A stretch of DNA of 64,000 nt from Flavobacterium sp. LC2016-23 (GTDB lineage Bacteria; Bacteroidota; Bacteroidia; Flavobacteriales; Flavobacteriaceae), in contig NZ_WKKE01000003.1 of NCBI RefSeq assembly GCF_009674775.1, forward strand, positions 62,001 through 126,000. The letters are read 5' to 3'. The stretch's first letter is position 1. Every line of letters starts with the position of its first letter. This document shows, one piece after another, positions 25,080-33,862 of this stretch. Under the pieces are notes generated by a model, which saw only the letters and a program-made list of their open reading frames with translations, did no database searches and was not told the DNA's origin. The position numbers and the translations under genes were made by a program.

Positions 25080-26909
25080 ATGAGTAATTTCAAAAAAATA
25101 GTTCCTTTTATATATCCGTATAAAAAATACGCATTGCTAAACGTCTTTTTCAATGTTTTATATGCCCTTTTCAGCACACTTTCGTTTGTTGCCTTAATCC
25201 CGATGCTTCAGGTTTTATTTGATAAAAGCAAGCAAATTACAGTAAAACCCGTATATCAGGGAATTCTGAAAATTCAGGACTATGGCCAGGACTATTTAAG
25301 TTATTACATTACCACAACAAAAGGCACACATGAATCCGGTTACGTTTTATCGATCATGGTGGCCATTATTATCTCCATCTTTTTATTAAAAAACTTAGCC
25401 GATTATATGGCCATGTTTTTCATTACTTTTTTAAGGAATGGAGTTTTAAGAGACATGCGAAATGCTTTGTATAAAAAAACACTAGAACTGCCTTTGGCCT
25501 TTTACTCTGAAAAAAGAAAAGGAGATGTAATTTCGAGAATTTCCGGGGATGTAAACGAAGTTCAGAATTCCTTTTTAGCCATTCTGGAGCTCATCGTAAA
25601 AGAGCCTTTGACTATAGTTTTCACCATCGCTACTATGCTTATAATTAGTGCGAAACTAACCATATTTGTCTTTATTTTTATTCCGGTTTCAGGATACATC
25701 ATTTCTTTGATTGGAAAACAACTTAAAAAACAATCTACCAAAGCACAACAGGAACAAGGTACTTTTTTGTCTACTATTGAAGAAACCATTGGTGGTTTGA
25801 AAGTAGTAAAAGGGTATAATTCCGAGAATTATTTCAACTCCGTTTTCCAAAACTCAACAGAACGTTTTTTTAGTTTATCCAACAGTATCGGAAATCGCCA
25901 AAACTTAGCTTCACCTGCCAGTGAGTTTATGGGAATCACCGTAATTGCCATATTACTTTGGTACGGAGGCCAAATGGTCTTAATTGACAAAACACTGGAC
26001 GGCGCTTCTTTTATAGCCTACATGGGATTAGCCTATAACATCCTGACCCCTGCAAAAGCGATTTCTAAAGCCTCGTACGGTGTAAAAAGAGGAAATGCCG
26101 CTGCAGAACGTGTACTGGAGATTTTAGATCAGGACAATCCAATTACAAGCAAGGTTGATGCTGTCGAAAAAACAACTTTTGACAACAACATAACGGTTCA
26201 GAATATTAATTTTAAATATGAAGATGAAACGGTATTAAAAGATTTTTCCCTTCAAATTAAAAAAGGACAAACTGTTGCTCTTGTGGGACAATCCGGAAGT
26301 GGAAAAAGTACCATTGCCAATTTACTAACGCGTTTTTATGATGTAAATGACGGTTCGATTTCTATTGACGGAATCAACATCAAGGACATGAATTTACAAT
26401 CCCTTAGAAGCTTAATGGGATTGGTAACCCAGGACAGCATCTTGTTTAATGATACTATAAAAGCGAATATTTCATTAGGAAAACTAGACGCTACCGATGA
26501 TGAAATCATCGATGCCCTTAAAATTGCTAATGCGTATGAATTCGTAAAAGATCTTCCGCTAGGCATTTACACCAATATCGGTGACAGTGGAAACAAACTT
26601 TCAGGAGGCCAGAAACAACGTTTATCAATTGCCCGCGCCGTATTGAAAAATCCTCCGATTATGATTTTGGATGAAGCCACATCAGCATTGGATACTGAAA
26701 GTGAAAAATTTGTACAGGTTGCCCTTGAAAACATGATGCAGAACAGAACTTCGATTGTAATTGCACACCGCCTTTCTACCATCCAAAAAGCAGATGTGAT
26801 CATAGTTATGCAAAAAGGAAAAATCGTTGAACAGGGGACCCACGACGAATTAATTGCCCATAACGGAACTTACAATAAACTGGTAACGATGCAATCTTTT
26901 GAATCTTAA
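25080..26909 (+). CDS. MsbA-like ABC transporter, fused permease and ATPase
   Basis: 609 residues. N-terminal transmembrane domain of six helices (residues ~15-340) and C-terminal ATPase: Walker A GQSGSGKST near residue 405, signature LSGGQKQR near 505, Walker B IMILDEATSALD, and H-loop AHRLST. This is a homodimeric exporter half-transporter of the MsbA/lipid A flippase type. The substrate may be lipid A core or another lipid; a drug exporter is the alternative. The gene begins one base after the DUF1016 stop, so it is transcribed with it and probably with pgm. Confidence 0.9.
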   Translation: MSNFKKIVPFIYPYKKYALLNVFFNVLYALFSTLSFVALIPMLQVLFDKSKQITVKPVYQGILKIQDYGQDYLSYYITTTKGTHESGYVLSIMVAIIISIFLLKNLADYMAMFFITFLRNGVLRDMRNALYKKTLELPLAFYSEKRKGDVISRISGDVNEVQNSFLAILELIVKEPLTIVFTIATMLIISAKLTIFVFIFIPVSGYIISLIGKQLKKQSTKAQQEQGTFLSTIEETIGGLKVVKGYNSENYFNSVFQNSTERFFSLSNSIGNRQNLASPASEFMGITVIAILLWYGGQMVLIDKTLDGASFIAYMGLAYNILTPAKAISKASYGVKRGNAAAERVLEILDQDNPITSKVDAVEKTTFDNNITVQNINFKYEDETVLKDFSLQIKKGQTVALVGQSGSGKSTIANLLTRFYDVNDGSISIDGINIKDMNLQSLRSLMGLVTQDSILFNDTIKANISLGKLDATDDEIIDALKIANAYEFVKDLPLGIYTNIGDSGNKLSGGQKQRLSIARAVLKNPPIMILDEATSALDTESEKFVQVALENMMQNRTSIVIAHRLSTIQKADVIIVMQKGKIVEQGTHDELIAHNGTYNKLVTMQSFES

Positions 26910-26916
26910 CCATTTT

Positions 26917-26985
26917 TGCCACAGCTTGCGCCAGTAACACTGATTCAAATCATTTTAATCTGTGTAATTTGTGGCAGATTTTTTT
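26917..26985 (+). terminator. Repeat-type terminator after the exporter gene
   Basis: TGCCACA (26917-26923) pairs with TGTGGCA (26970-26976), and a seven-T run follows. The loop holds TAATCTGTGTAATTTGTGGCA, part of a repeated Bacteroidota intergenic word family. Confidence 0.5.
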
Positions 26986-27008
26986 AGTAAATCTATAAAT
27001 CAACAACC

Positions 27009-27710
27009 ATGTATCTCAACAATCCAAACATAAAGCTGCCTGAAGATCCGGATACTATTGTTTGGAAATACTTAGACCTGTCTAAGTTTCTTGATTTACT
27101 GCTTTCCAAAAAGCTGTTCATGTCACGTTCCGACAAATTTGAAGATCAGTACGAAGGTACTTTTAGCGAGCCTACCTTTGAGGAGATTAAAAAACTGGCA
27201 GTAGACAATCCTGACTTTTTAAATTATTATAAAATACACCGTGAAAAAGTAGCGATAAGCAGCTGGCATATTAACGAGTACGAATCGTTTGCCATGTGGC
27301 AGATATTCACCCAAAACAGTGAAGGATTAGCCATTCAGTCTACCATTGGAAGACTTCAAAGTGCCTTAAATCCGGAGAATAATTTTGATCAGTATATTGG
27401 TGAAGTAAATTATATCGACTACAAAAAAGAATACATTCCGTTTGACGATTTGTTCTTTCCGTTTTTATTTAAGCGAAAGAGCTTTCAATATGAACGCGAA
27501 GTCCGCATCATCACAGATACTTCAAAAAGCAACATAAAACTGAATGACGGCTTGAAAATCAATGTCAATATCAATCAGTTAATTGAAAAAATATACATTC
27601 ATCCCAAATCAGAAAACTGGTATAAAAAACTCGTAATTGAGTTGGTAGAGCGCCTGGGCTTTGGAATCGAAATAGAGAAATCAGATCTGGAAAGTGATAT
27701 TTTGATTTAG
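27009..27710 (+). CDS. DUF2971 domain-containing protein
   Basis: 233 residues. Matches DUF2971: WKYLDLSKFLDLLLSKKLFMSR at the N-terminus, SSWHINEYESFAMWQIFTQNSEGLAIQST (residues ~83-112) and FKRKSFQYEREVRII (residues ~155-170). The family is widespread and scattered, without established function; its conserved W/E/R residues suggest an enzymatic or ligand-binding site. It is transcribed after the ABC exporter across a repeat-type terminator and is followed by a perfect bidirectional terminator. Confidence 0.83.
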   Translation: MYLNNPNIKLPEDPDTIVWKYLDLSKFLDLLLSKKLFMSRSDKFEDQYEGTFSEPTFEEIKKLAVDNPDFLNYYKIHREKVAISSWHINEYESFAMWQIFTQNSEGLAIQSTIGRLQSALNPENNFDQYIGEVNYIDYKKEYIPFDDLFFPFLFKRKSFQYEREVRIITDTSKSNIKLNDGLKINVNINQLIEKIYIHPKSENWYKKLVIELVERLGFGIEIEKSDLESDILI

Positions 27711-27718
27711 TTTTTTTT

Positions 27719-27764
27719 AAAAGGTGCTAAGGTACTGAGGGCTAAGATGCTGAGTTTTTTTAAA
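27719..27764. repeat. AAGGT-type intergenic repeat
   Basis: AAGGTGCTAAGGTACTGAGG then CTAAGATGCTGAG. It is a member of the word family that also fills 42880-42910, 43128-43165 and 45381-45640. Confidence 0.6.
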
Positions 27765-27794
27765 CCATAAATTATTTTCCGTTTTAAATAACAG

Positions 27795-27830
27795 AAAGCC
27801 AGTTAAAAATAAATTTTTAACTGGCTTTTT
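27795..27830. terminator. Bidirectional terminator
   Basis: A perfect 15-bp stem (AAAGCCAGTTAAAAA / TTTTTAACTGGCTTT) with loop TAAA between convergent genes. Confidence 0.9.
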
Positions 27831-27848
27831 TATGTAAAAGATTTGAAA

Positions 27849-27887
27849 ATCTTAGAACCTTAGCCTCTCAGCACCTTAGAACCTTTA
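27849..27887. repeat. Inverted-orientation member of the AAGGTTCT repeat family
   Basis: CTTAGAACCTTAGCCTCTC then AGCACCTTAGAACCT is the complement-type version of the repeat at 27719, so the two flank the terminator. It runs into the 3' end of the lipoprotein gene. Confidence 0.6.
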
Positions 27888-28607
27888 TATCGGTTTATAA
27901 TTCTTTACTTCCCATTTTTTGGAAGCCAGATCAATATAGCTGTAATGCAAGACATCATTTTTATCAAACTGACCGTTTTGATTGGTATCTTCGATTGTTC
28001 TGAAATACAAACGGCTTTTAGAATCAATTAAACTCCAGTCTACCAATTCCTGAAAGTCTTCAGAAACTTTAGTGAAATTTTCTCCGCTAATATTGCTCAG
28101 GTATAATGTTTTGATATCTGCGCCATCAATTTTTCCGTCTTTATTGGTATCAGAATCCGCCAGCGTATAGACCATAATCTGATTTTTCGTTTTGTCAGCA
28201 ACTGTTTTTAAATAAGTCGCGGTTAAGATCAAAGCAGGCTTATCTGTTAAAGGCCGGATGGAATCCGAATCTGTTTTTTGAAATTTAAGATTTTGAAGAT
28301 ACCCTGTAATTTCATATTCTCCTAAATTTGAAATGGTAAAACTCAGATCATTTACGCTTGAAGATCCGTAACGTGCTTTTGTTCCTTTTTCAAATACTCT
28401 CAAATCACCAACCGGATGAATTAAGTAATCTGTTCCTTCCATCTGAATCGGCAAATCAGCGACTTCAATCTGGGTTGAATCCGTTTTATTTACGACATTT
28501 GCCTTATTAGCAGCATCATAAATCACTTTAGGTTTTTGAGCTTCATCTTTGCAACTTACTAAGCTTCCGATGATTGCTAAGGCTATATATTTTAATGATT
28601 TTTTCAT
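27885..28607 (-). CDS. Lipoprotein with two EF-hand/dockerin-like calcium loops
   Basis: 240 residues; signal peptide ending LVSC (lipid Cys at residue 19) followed by KDEA. Two loops with the DxNxDGxxD pattern are visible: DTNKDGKIDGADI near residue 154 and DTNQNGQFDKNDV near residue 213. These match EF-hand-like or dockerin-type Ca2+ sites. I recognise no named family otherwise. It lies 110 nt downstream of a TonB receptor on the same strand, so it may be a surface partner, but a gap of that size leaves co-transcription uncertain. Confidence 0.75.
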   Translation of the reverse strand: MKKSLKYIALAIIGSLVSCKDEAQKPKVIYDAANKANVVNKTDSTQIEVADLPIQMEGTDYLIHPVGDLRVFEKGTKARYGSSSVNDLSFTISNLGEYEITGYLQNLKFQKTDSDSIRPLTDKPALILTATYLKTVADKTKNQIMVYTLADSDTNKDGKIDGADIKTLYLSNISGENFTKVSEDFQELVDWSLIDSKSRLYFRTIEDTNQNGQFDKNDVLHYSYIDLASKKWEVKNYKPI

Positions 28608-28717
28608 CTATTCTAATTATATTGGGATATCAAATATAGTATTTTTGATTGTATTATACGTTTCATTTTAGTAAAACGGCAATTTCTCCAAACAAGTATC
28701 TGTTTCTGTCAATTTAA

Positions 28718-31180
28718 CTACAACCTCGCATTTAGTTTAATATTAAAAACTCTCGAAGTCATATAATTCGGTATTGCGTATTGGTTTTTGGAATAAACAT
28801 CCCTTACCCATGTATTTGTGATTGCGTTTTGATTATTGAATATATTAAAAATCTCCAGACCCACAGACAGTTCTTTAAAGTTTTTTAACCAACTTGTCTT
28901 GGCGCTTTTGGTACTGCTGTCTACAAAAACTTTAGCAAAACCGATATCTGCCCTACGATAATCGTTCAGTCGGTTCTGATACAAATAAGGATCCGAATAC
29001 GATGGAGCCCCACCAGGCAGACCCGTATTATAGACTAAATTCAGATACATTTTAACGCTTGGAATATTCGGCATATAATCCTGAAACAACATGGCAAATT
29101 TCAATCGCTGATCTGTTGGCCGTGCAATATATCCTTTGTCTTCGTAATTTTCCTCCGTTTTCAGATAACCAAAACTGATCCAGGACTCTGTCCCCGGGAC
29201 AAATTCTCCGTTCAGTCTGAAATCAAGACCTTGTGCATCGGCTTTTGCATTATTGTTGGCCACATACCGAATACGAACATTATCTATAGAATACGTATTG
29301 ACATCGGTCAGCGATTTATAATACACCTCCGTTACCCATTTGAAAGGACGGTCCCACATTTTGAAGCTATAATCATTACTTAAAACAATATGTACAGATT
29401 GCTGCGCTTTGACGTTCGGATTCACTACGCCGTTCAGATCACGAAGTTCCCGGTAAAAAGGCGGCTGATGATACAATCCACCCGAAAGCCTGAAAACCAT
29501 ATCCATATCCCAATCGGGCTTTAAGGCAAACTGAGCTCTCGGACTAAAAACGATCTGGTTTTTCCCTTCTTCCGCTGCACCTGCAACTGACCAGCTTTGA
29601 AAACGTGCCCCCAGATTATACCAAATCTGACTGGAACCCAATTCTGTTTTCTGATTCCATTGTGCATAACCGGAAAATCGGTTTATCGTATTGAAATTAG
29701 TGGCGCGAACATCCTGATATGGTAACAAAGGACCGGTATAAGGCTCGTAAGGCTGATTGTTAGAAAGAATGACAATGGGCGGATTTATGGAAAATCCAGC
29801 CGAATCGATTACCTCCCACTCTATTACCCTGTCCCTAATTGATTCTCTCGTGTATTTCAAACCAAATTCAAGCTGACTGTCCCTCCACTCTTTAAAACCT
29901 TTTATTTCTGCATTTGCGATTAAGGCATCCAGATCATTACGCGCATGATTGAGCTGGGAACCGATCCCGCGTGTAAAATCAATATCGTCAGGATTTGTTG
30001 TCCCGTCAGCATTTACATTTCCCAATCGGTATTGTGCGAGAATATCAAAATGTTCTTCTTCTTTGGTATGAAACAAAGAGCCGATAAATTTAAAAGTGAG
30101 GGTTGGCGAAACTTTATAAGTCGTTTTCAGCGCGCCGAAATAAGTATCGTACTGATCTTTTTCCCTGCCTTCATAATAAACCGCAAGTGCCATGGGCTGA
30201 TCTATTGTTCCAAATTTAGTTTCACGTGTTAAAGGCTGGTATAAATACTTATTTTGCGAAATATTCCCCAAAAAACTCATTTGCCATTTTTCAGAAATAT
30301 CATAATTTACATTGGTCTGAACATCTACAAAAGTCGGAGTATAATTAGTTTGTGTGTCCTGACTGTTCACCAGCAAACTATTATTTCTGTAGCGCACTCC
30401 GGTCACAGCCGACCATTTCTTGTTTTTGGAAACCGCATCGACAGAGGCACTTCCCCCCAGCAAACTGGCTTCTAAGGAAGCCCCAAATTCTGTGGGTTTT
30501 CGATAAGTAATATCCAATACAGAAGATAATTTATCGCCAAATTTAGCCTGAAACCCTCCGGCAGAAAAATCAACATTCTGAACCAGATCCGTATTGGTAA
30601 AACTCAGACCTTCCTGCTGTCCCGAACGGATCAGAAAGGGGCGATAGACTTCAATTTCATTCACATACACCAGATTTTCATCATAATTACCGCCCCGTAC
30701 TGCATATTGCGTACTAAGCTCATTATTTGAATTTACTCCTGGCAATGTTTTCAGGATATTTTCGATTCCGGCATTCGCACCGGGAATTTTCTTAATAGTC
30801 GACGCGTCGATAACCGTAATTCCCTGAACTCGTTTTTTATTTCCGGAAGACACGAAAACTTCGCCCATTTGTTCCTGGGCATTGCTCATTACGGGATTAA
30901 ATACAAAAGTTTCATTGGGCTTTAAGTTCACGCTAAGACTCATCATTTTTAAGGAAATGTGAGTAAAAATCAAGACTGTTTTTTTATTGGAAGGAACTTC
31001 AATTTCAAAAAAACCATCAGCATTGGTCTGAGCTGTACTTCCTGATGAAGAAATATTTACATCGGCAACAGGCTGTTTTTCATTATTTAAAATGATTCCT
31101 TTAACACGGGCATTTTGAGCAAATGAGACATAACCAATGCACAAAAAAAGAAAAACGAATATTAATCTACTATAATTCAA
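28718..31180 (-). CDS. TonB-dependent receptor with N-terminal carboxypeptidase-like domain
   Basis: 820 residues. Signal peptide (ends SFAQ), then a carboxypeptidase-regulatory-like domain at ~22-100 (VKGIILNNEKQPVADVNISSSG), a plug at ~110-235 (VRGGNYDENLVYVNEIEVYRP, SAGGFQAKFGDKLSSVLDI), and a beta barrel to the C-terminus. No SusD partner is adjacent, so this is not a classic polysaccharide locus. The M23 peptidase gene is 11 nt upstream on the same strand. The ligand cannot be predicted; peptides, siderophores or envelope roles are possible. Confidence 0.92.
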   Translation of the reverse strand: MNYSRLIFVFLFLCIGYVSFAQNARVKGIILNNEKQPVADVNISSSGSTAQTNADGFFEIEVPSNKKTVLIFTHISLKMMSLSVNLKPNETFVFNPVMSNAQEQMGEVFVSSGNKKRVQGITVIDASTIKKIPGANAGIENILKTLPGVNSNNELSTQYAVRGGNYDENLVYVNEIEVYRPFLIRSGQQEGLSFTNTDLVQNVDFSAGGFQAKFGDKLSSVLDITYRKPTEFGASLEASLLGGSASVDAVSKNKKWSAVTGVRYRNNSLLVNSQDTQTNYTPTFVDVQTNVNYDISEKWQMSFLGNISQNKYLYQPLTRETKFGTIDQPMALAVYYEGREKDQYDTYFGALKTTYKVSPTLTFKFIGSLFHTKEEEHFDILAQYRLGNVNADGTTNPDDIDFTRGIGSQLNHARNDLDALIANAEIKGFKEWRDSQLEFGLKYTRESIRDRVIEWEVIDSAGFSINPPIVILSNNQPYEPYTGPLLPYQDVRATNFNTINRFSGYAQWNQKTELGSSQIWYNLGARFQSWSVAGAAEEGKNQIVFSPRAQFALKPDWDMDMVFRLSGGLYHQPPFYRELRDLNGVVNPNVKAQQSVHIVLSNDYSFKMWDRPFKWVTEVYYKSLTDVNTYSIDNVRIRYVANNNAKADAQGLDFRLNGEFVPGTESWISFGYLKTEENYEDKGYIARPTDQRLKFAMLFQDYMPNIPSVKMYLNLVYNTGLPGGAPSYSDPYLYQNRLNDYRRADIGFAKVFVDSSTKSAKTSWLKNFKELSVGLEIFNIFNNQNAITNTWVRDVYSKNQYAIPNYMTSRVFNIKLNARL

Positions 31181-31191
31181 ACGTTTTGATT

Positions 31192-32898
31192 TTATTTTTG
31201 TTGACTTCTAAAAAAGTGAGTTTCAAAGATAGCAGAATTACCCACATTATCAACCACTTCAATTTTTAAATCATTTGCACCTTCAGCCACAATCCCATCC
31301 TCAAACTTGTGCGTAATTTTTCTCGTTTTATTATCATACTCAAACAAAATCCAGTTTCCGTTCAGATACCCGTTATACGATTTTATCCCAGACAAGCTGT
31401 CTCCTATGGTAAACTCCAGTGTTTTTACATCACTAATCCATTTATCCTGAATGGGCTTATTAATTTTTATTACCGGAGCGATGGTATCCAGAACCAATCC
31501 GTATTGTCCTAATATTTTCGATTTAGCGGTGAAAACATCTCCTTTTCGTGTTGTTGCATTATAACTTCTGCTGTTTCCGCTGATTCTTGCTATGAATACT
31601 TTATCTCTTACAGCTTCTGAATAAGCAGAATCTTTTATAGTTATTGTAAAATTGGAATGTACCGGAACAACATCCTCGTGAATATAAATTCGGTTGTTTT
31701 TCACATCAAAATTCATATTAAAATCATCGTAAAAAGTACCGGCAGGAAAAAACACCGACATATTCTCTTTTTCAAAATTGGAGTCTTTATTGTAGCGAAC
31801 AAAATATTTCGAGGTATTGGGTTCTGAATTTACAATTGGTGCAGCCGGATCGTACTCTATCGGCACGTCAATCGAGTTTAAGTTCCCGAAATAATCAGAT
31901 ACTTCTATACGATAAGTAGAAGCCAGATTTGGATCGACAGAAATAATTCCACGAAGTGAATCTGTTTTGATTATACTCAAAGCAAAAGGCGTTTTCATAA
32001 ACAACTTCTGAACGCGCTGACCGGATTTTTTATATTTCGGATAATCAATAAAAGCATTTATATAGCGCATTTCATCAAATGAATACGTATTGAATTGGTA
32101 GTTGTAGTTTTGATTTCCGTTTAAAAAAGTACTCACATTAAACACTCCGTTTTTATTATTTGAAACATCATCATAATCCACAGCAGAGATTCCGAAACCA
32201 ATTTTACCATTTGCTTTAACTTTTGCTGCCAGGTAGGTACCGTCTTTCTGAAGTGCAAGACTTAATAATAGCGGCTGTTTTGACTGATTTACAACAGTAT
32301 TTTCCGTCACAGGGTAAACATATAAACTGGAAATGGCTGGCTTTTTACTGTCTTTTATATTTTGGTCAAAACCAAAAAACATCGGATTAATAACAAATTC
32401 GGTTTTAGAATCACGGATTTCAAAATGCAAATGAGGTCCTTCAGAAGATCCGGTGTTTCCTGAAAGCGCAATTAATTGTCCTTTTGTAACAGGCAGTTCA
32501 CCGGGTTTTGGAAACAATTCAATTTCAAAAGAATGTTCGGCATACTGCGCTTTCTGAACATAATCCTGAATTGGACCAATGGCGATTTGCAAATGTCCAT
32601 AGACCGAAGTATATCCATTTGGATGGGTAATATAAATACATTTTCCATTACCAAAAGTCGACATTTTTATTCTTGAAACATATCCATCCGCAACTGCGTA
32701 GACATTTAAACCTTCTCTCTGATTGGTTTTTAAATCGAAGCCGGCATGAAAATGATTCGGGCGCAACTCCCCAAAATTACCCGAAAGCTGCATTGGGATA
32801 TCCAGAGGCGGGCGAAAATAATCTTTAGGATATTGCGTCTGAGCAAAAATAAAATTACAGAAAAACAGTGTAAGTAGTGAAAATCTCATAAGCAACAT
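31192..32898 (-). CDS. M23 family metallopeptidase (peptidoglycan endopeptidase-like)
   Basis: 568 residues with an N-terminal signal peptide (FCNFIFAQ). The LytM/M23 domain is at residues ~20-170: HFHAGFD (HxxxD zinc ligands) near residue 51 and GPHLHFE (HxH) near residue 154, so the zinc site is intact. A further ~390 residues, beta-rich with SDYFGNLNSIDVP, make a large unassigned C-terminal part. Start at 32898 (ATG; a second ATG at 32889 is possible). It likely cuts peptidoglycan in the periplasm. The TonB receptor gene follows after 11 nt. Confidence 0.9.
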   Translation of the reverse strand: MLLMRFSLLTLFFCNFIFAQTQYPKDYFRPPLDIPMQLSGNFGELRPNHFHAGFDLKTNQREGLNVYAVADGYVSRIKMSTFGNGKCIYITHPNGYTSVYGHLQIAIGPIQDYVQKAQYAEHSFEIELFPKPGELPVTKGQLIALSGNTGSSEGPHLHFEIRDSKTEFVINPMFFGFDQNIKDSKKPAISSLYVYPVTENTVVNQSKQPLLLSLALQKDGTYLAAKVKANGKIGFGISAVDYDDVSNNKNGVFNVSTFLNGNQNYNYQFNTYSFDEMRYINAFIDYPKYKKSGQRVQKLFMKTPFALSIIKTDSLRGIISVDPNLASTYRIEVSDYFGNLNSIDVPIEYDPAAPIVNSEPNTSKYFVRYNKDSNFEKENMSVFFPAGTFYDDFNMNFDVKNNRIYIHEDVVPVHSNFTITIKDSAYSEAVRDKVFIARISGNSRSYNATTRKGDVFTAKSKILGQYGLVLDTIAPVIKINKPIQDKWISDVKTLEFTIGDSLSGIKSYNGYLNGNWILFEYDNKTRKITHKFEDGIVAEGANDLKIEVVDNVGNSAIFETHFFRSQQK

Positions 32899-32945
32899 TT
32901 TTGCTAAGATAAAAAATTACGAGGCCAAAACCGAGTAAAACGCTA

Positions 32946-32953
32946 CAAAAATA
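32946..32953 (-). promoter_or_regulatory. Promoter -7 element of the M23-TonB operon
   Basis: TATTTTTG on the minus strand matches TANNTTTG, about 50 nt before the M23 start. The -33 box is unclear. It is divergent from the zapA operon promoter. Confidence 0.55.
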
Positions 32954-33010
32954 CAATTCACTGAATTTCACATATTTGTCTATTTTTAATGCAAAAAAAG
33001 CGATAAAAAA

Positions 33011-33040
33011 TTGCATTAATAAAAAGGAATACTAACTTTG
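33011..33040 (+). promoter_or_regulatory. Promoter of the zapA operon
   Basis: TTG (33011-33013), a 19-nt spacer and TAACTTTG (33033-33040), 28 nt before the first gene. It matches the Bacteroidota consensus. Confidence 0.84.
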
Positions 33041-33068
33041 TATGATTAAGTAATGAATAGGATTTATA

Positions 33069-33359
33069 ATGAGTGTAATTGCCGAAATAATTGATACTCT
33101 TGAATATAAAATCGAAAAGCTTTTTGAGAAGTCAAAAGGATTCGAGAAAAACAATCAGGAACTTAGATTACAACTAGCCAAAGCTGCACAAATCATCCAG
33201 AAACAATCTGAAGAAATCGAAGCTTTGAGAAAGCAATATGAAACACTTAAAATAGCCAATTCACTGCTCGGCAGCGACAATAACAAGAGAGAGACAAAGC
33301 TTAAAATAAATTCATTAATTCGCGAAATTGATTACTGTATAGCACAATTATCAGACTAG
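33069..33359 (+). CDS. Small coiled-coil protein, ZapB-like candidate
   Basis: 96 residues, almost entirely charged helix with heptad-like spacing (IDTLEYKIEKLFEKSK, LRLQLAKAAQIIQKQSEEIEAL, LRKQYETLKIANSLL). No signal peptide or membrane segment. It starts a two-gene unit, 4 nt before zapA. The small size, coiled coil and coupling to zapA suggest a ZapB-like cell-division partner, but there is no clear sequence match to E. coli ZapB, so function is inferred from context. Confidence 0.66.
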   Translation: MSVIAEIIDTLEYKIEKLFEKSKGFEKNNQELRLQLAKAAQIIQKQSEEIEALRKQYETLKIANSLLGSDNNKRETKLKINSLIREIDYCIAQLSD

Positions 33360-33363
33360 AAAC

Positions 33364-33654
33364 ATGGACGAAAAGCTTAGAATTAAAATATCAATTGCAG
33401 ATCGGGTATACCCATTAACAGTAGAACCCAATCAGGAAGAAGGACTAAGAAGTGCTTCTAAGAAAATTGATGTGATGATCAGGCAATTTGAAGAAAGTTA
33501 CGCAGTCCGCGACAAGCAGGACGTACTGGCCATGTGTGCCTTACAGTTTGCTTCACAAGTAGAACAGAAACAAATTGATTATACTGTCGATAGTGAAGAC
33601 ATCGAAAGAATTAAAAGATTAAATTTGCTTTTAGATCAATATCTCGAAAATTAA
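33364..33654 (+). CDS. zapA: Cell division protein ZapA
   Basis: 96 residues with the ZapA pattern: an N-terminal beta domain (MDEKLRIKISIADRVYPLTV) and a long C-terminal helix (RSASKKIDVMIRQFEESYAV, MCALQFASQVEQKQIDYTVD). ZapA binds FtsZ and bundles its protofilaments at the division site. It lies 4 nt downstream of a coiled-coil protein and just upstream of a 6S-type RNA and rny. Confidence 0.92.
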   Translation: MDEKLRIKISIADRVYPLTVEPNQEEGLRSASKKIDVMIRQFEESYAVRDKQDVLAMCALQFASQVEQKQIDYTVDSEDIERIKRLNLLLDQYLEN

Positions 33655-33678
33655 ACGTTCTTTACAGAAACTAAGATA

Positions 33679-33842
33679 CTGCCTACATTAGTTCATTTTT
33701 GGTAAACTCAACACTAACAATTTAGAATGAGCGAATCATCACTACTAAAGCATGCCACGCTTTTGCGAGGAAACTTGAACAGTGAGTTAGCTCAAAACTT
33801 GTCTTTACGAGTTTATTCAAGCAATTAATGTAGGCTTTTTTT
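33679..33842 (+). ncRNA. ssrS: 6S RNA, 6S-Flavo type
   Basis: A 10-bp closing stem GCCTACATTA (33681-33690) / TAATGTAGGC (33826-33835) is followed by a T-run (33836-33842). The ~135-nt interior pairs irregularly into a long rod, as in 6S RNAs. Position between zapA and rny is the usual place of the 6S-Flavo motif in Flavobacteria, and near zapA is the usual place in other bacteria. 6S RNA mimics an open promoter and binds housekeeping RNA polymerase. Ends are approximate. Confidence 0.86.
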
Positions 33843-33862
33843 ATATATAAATTTTAACAAAC

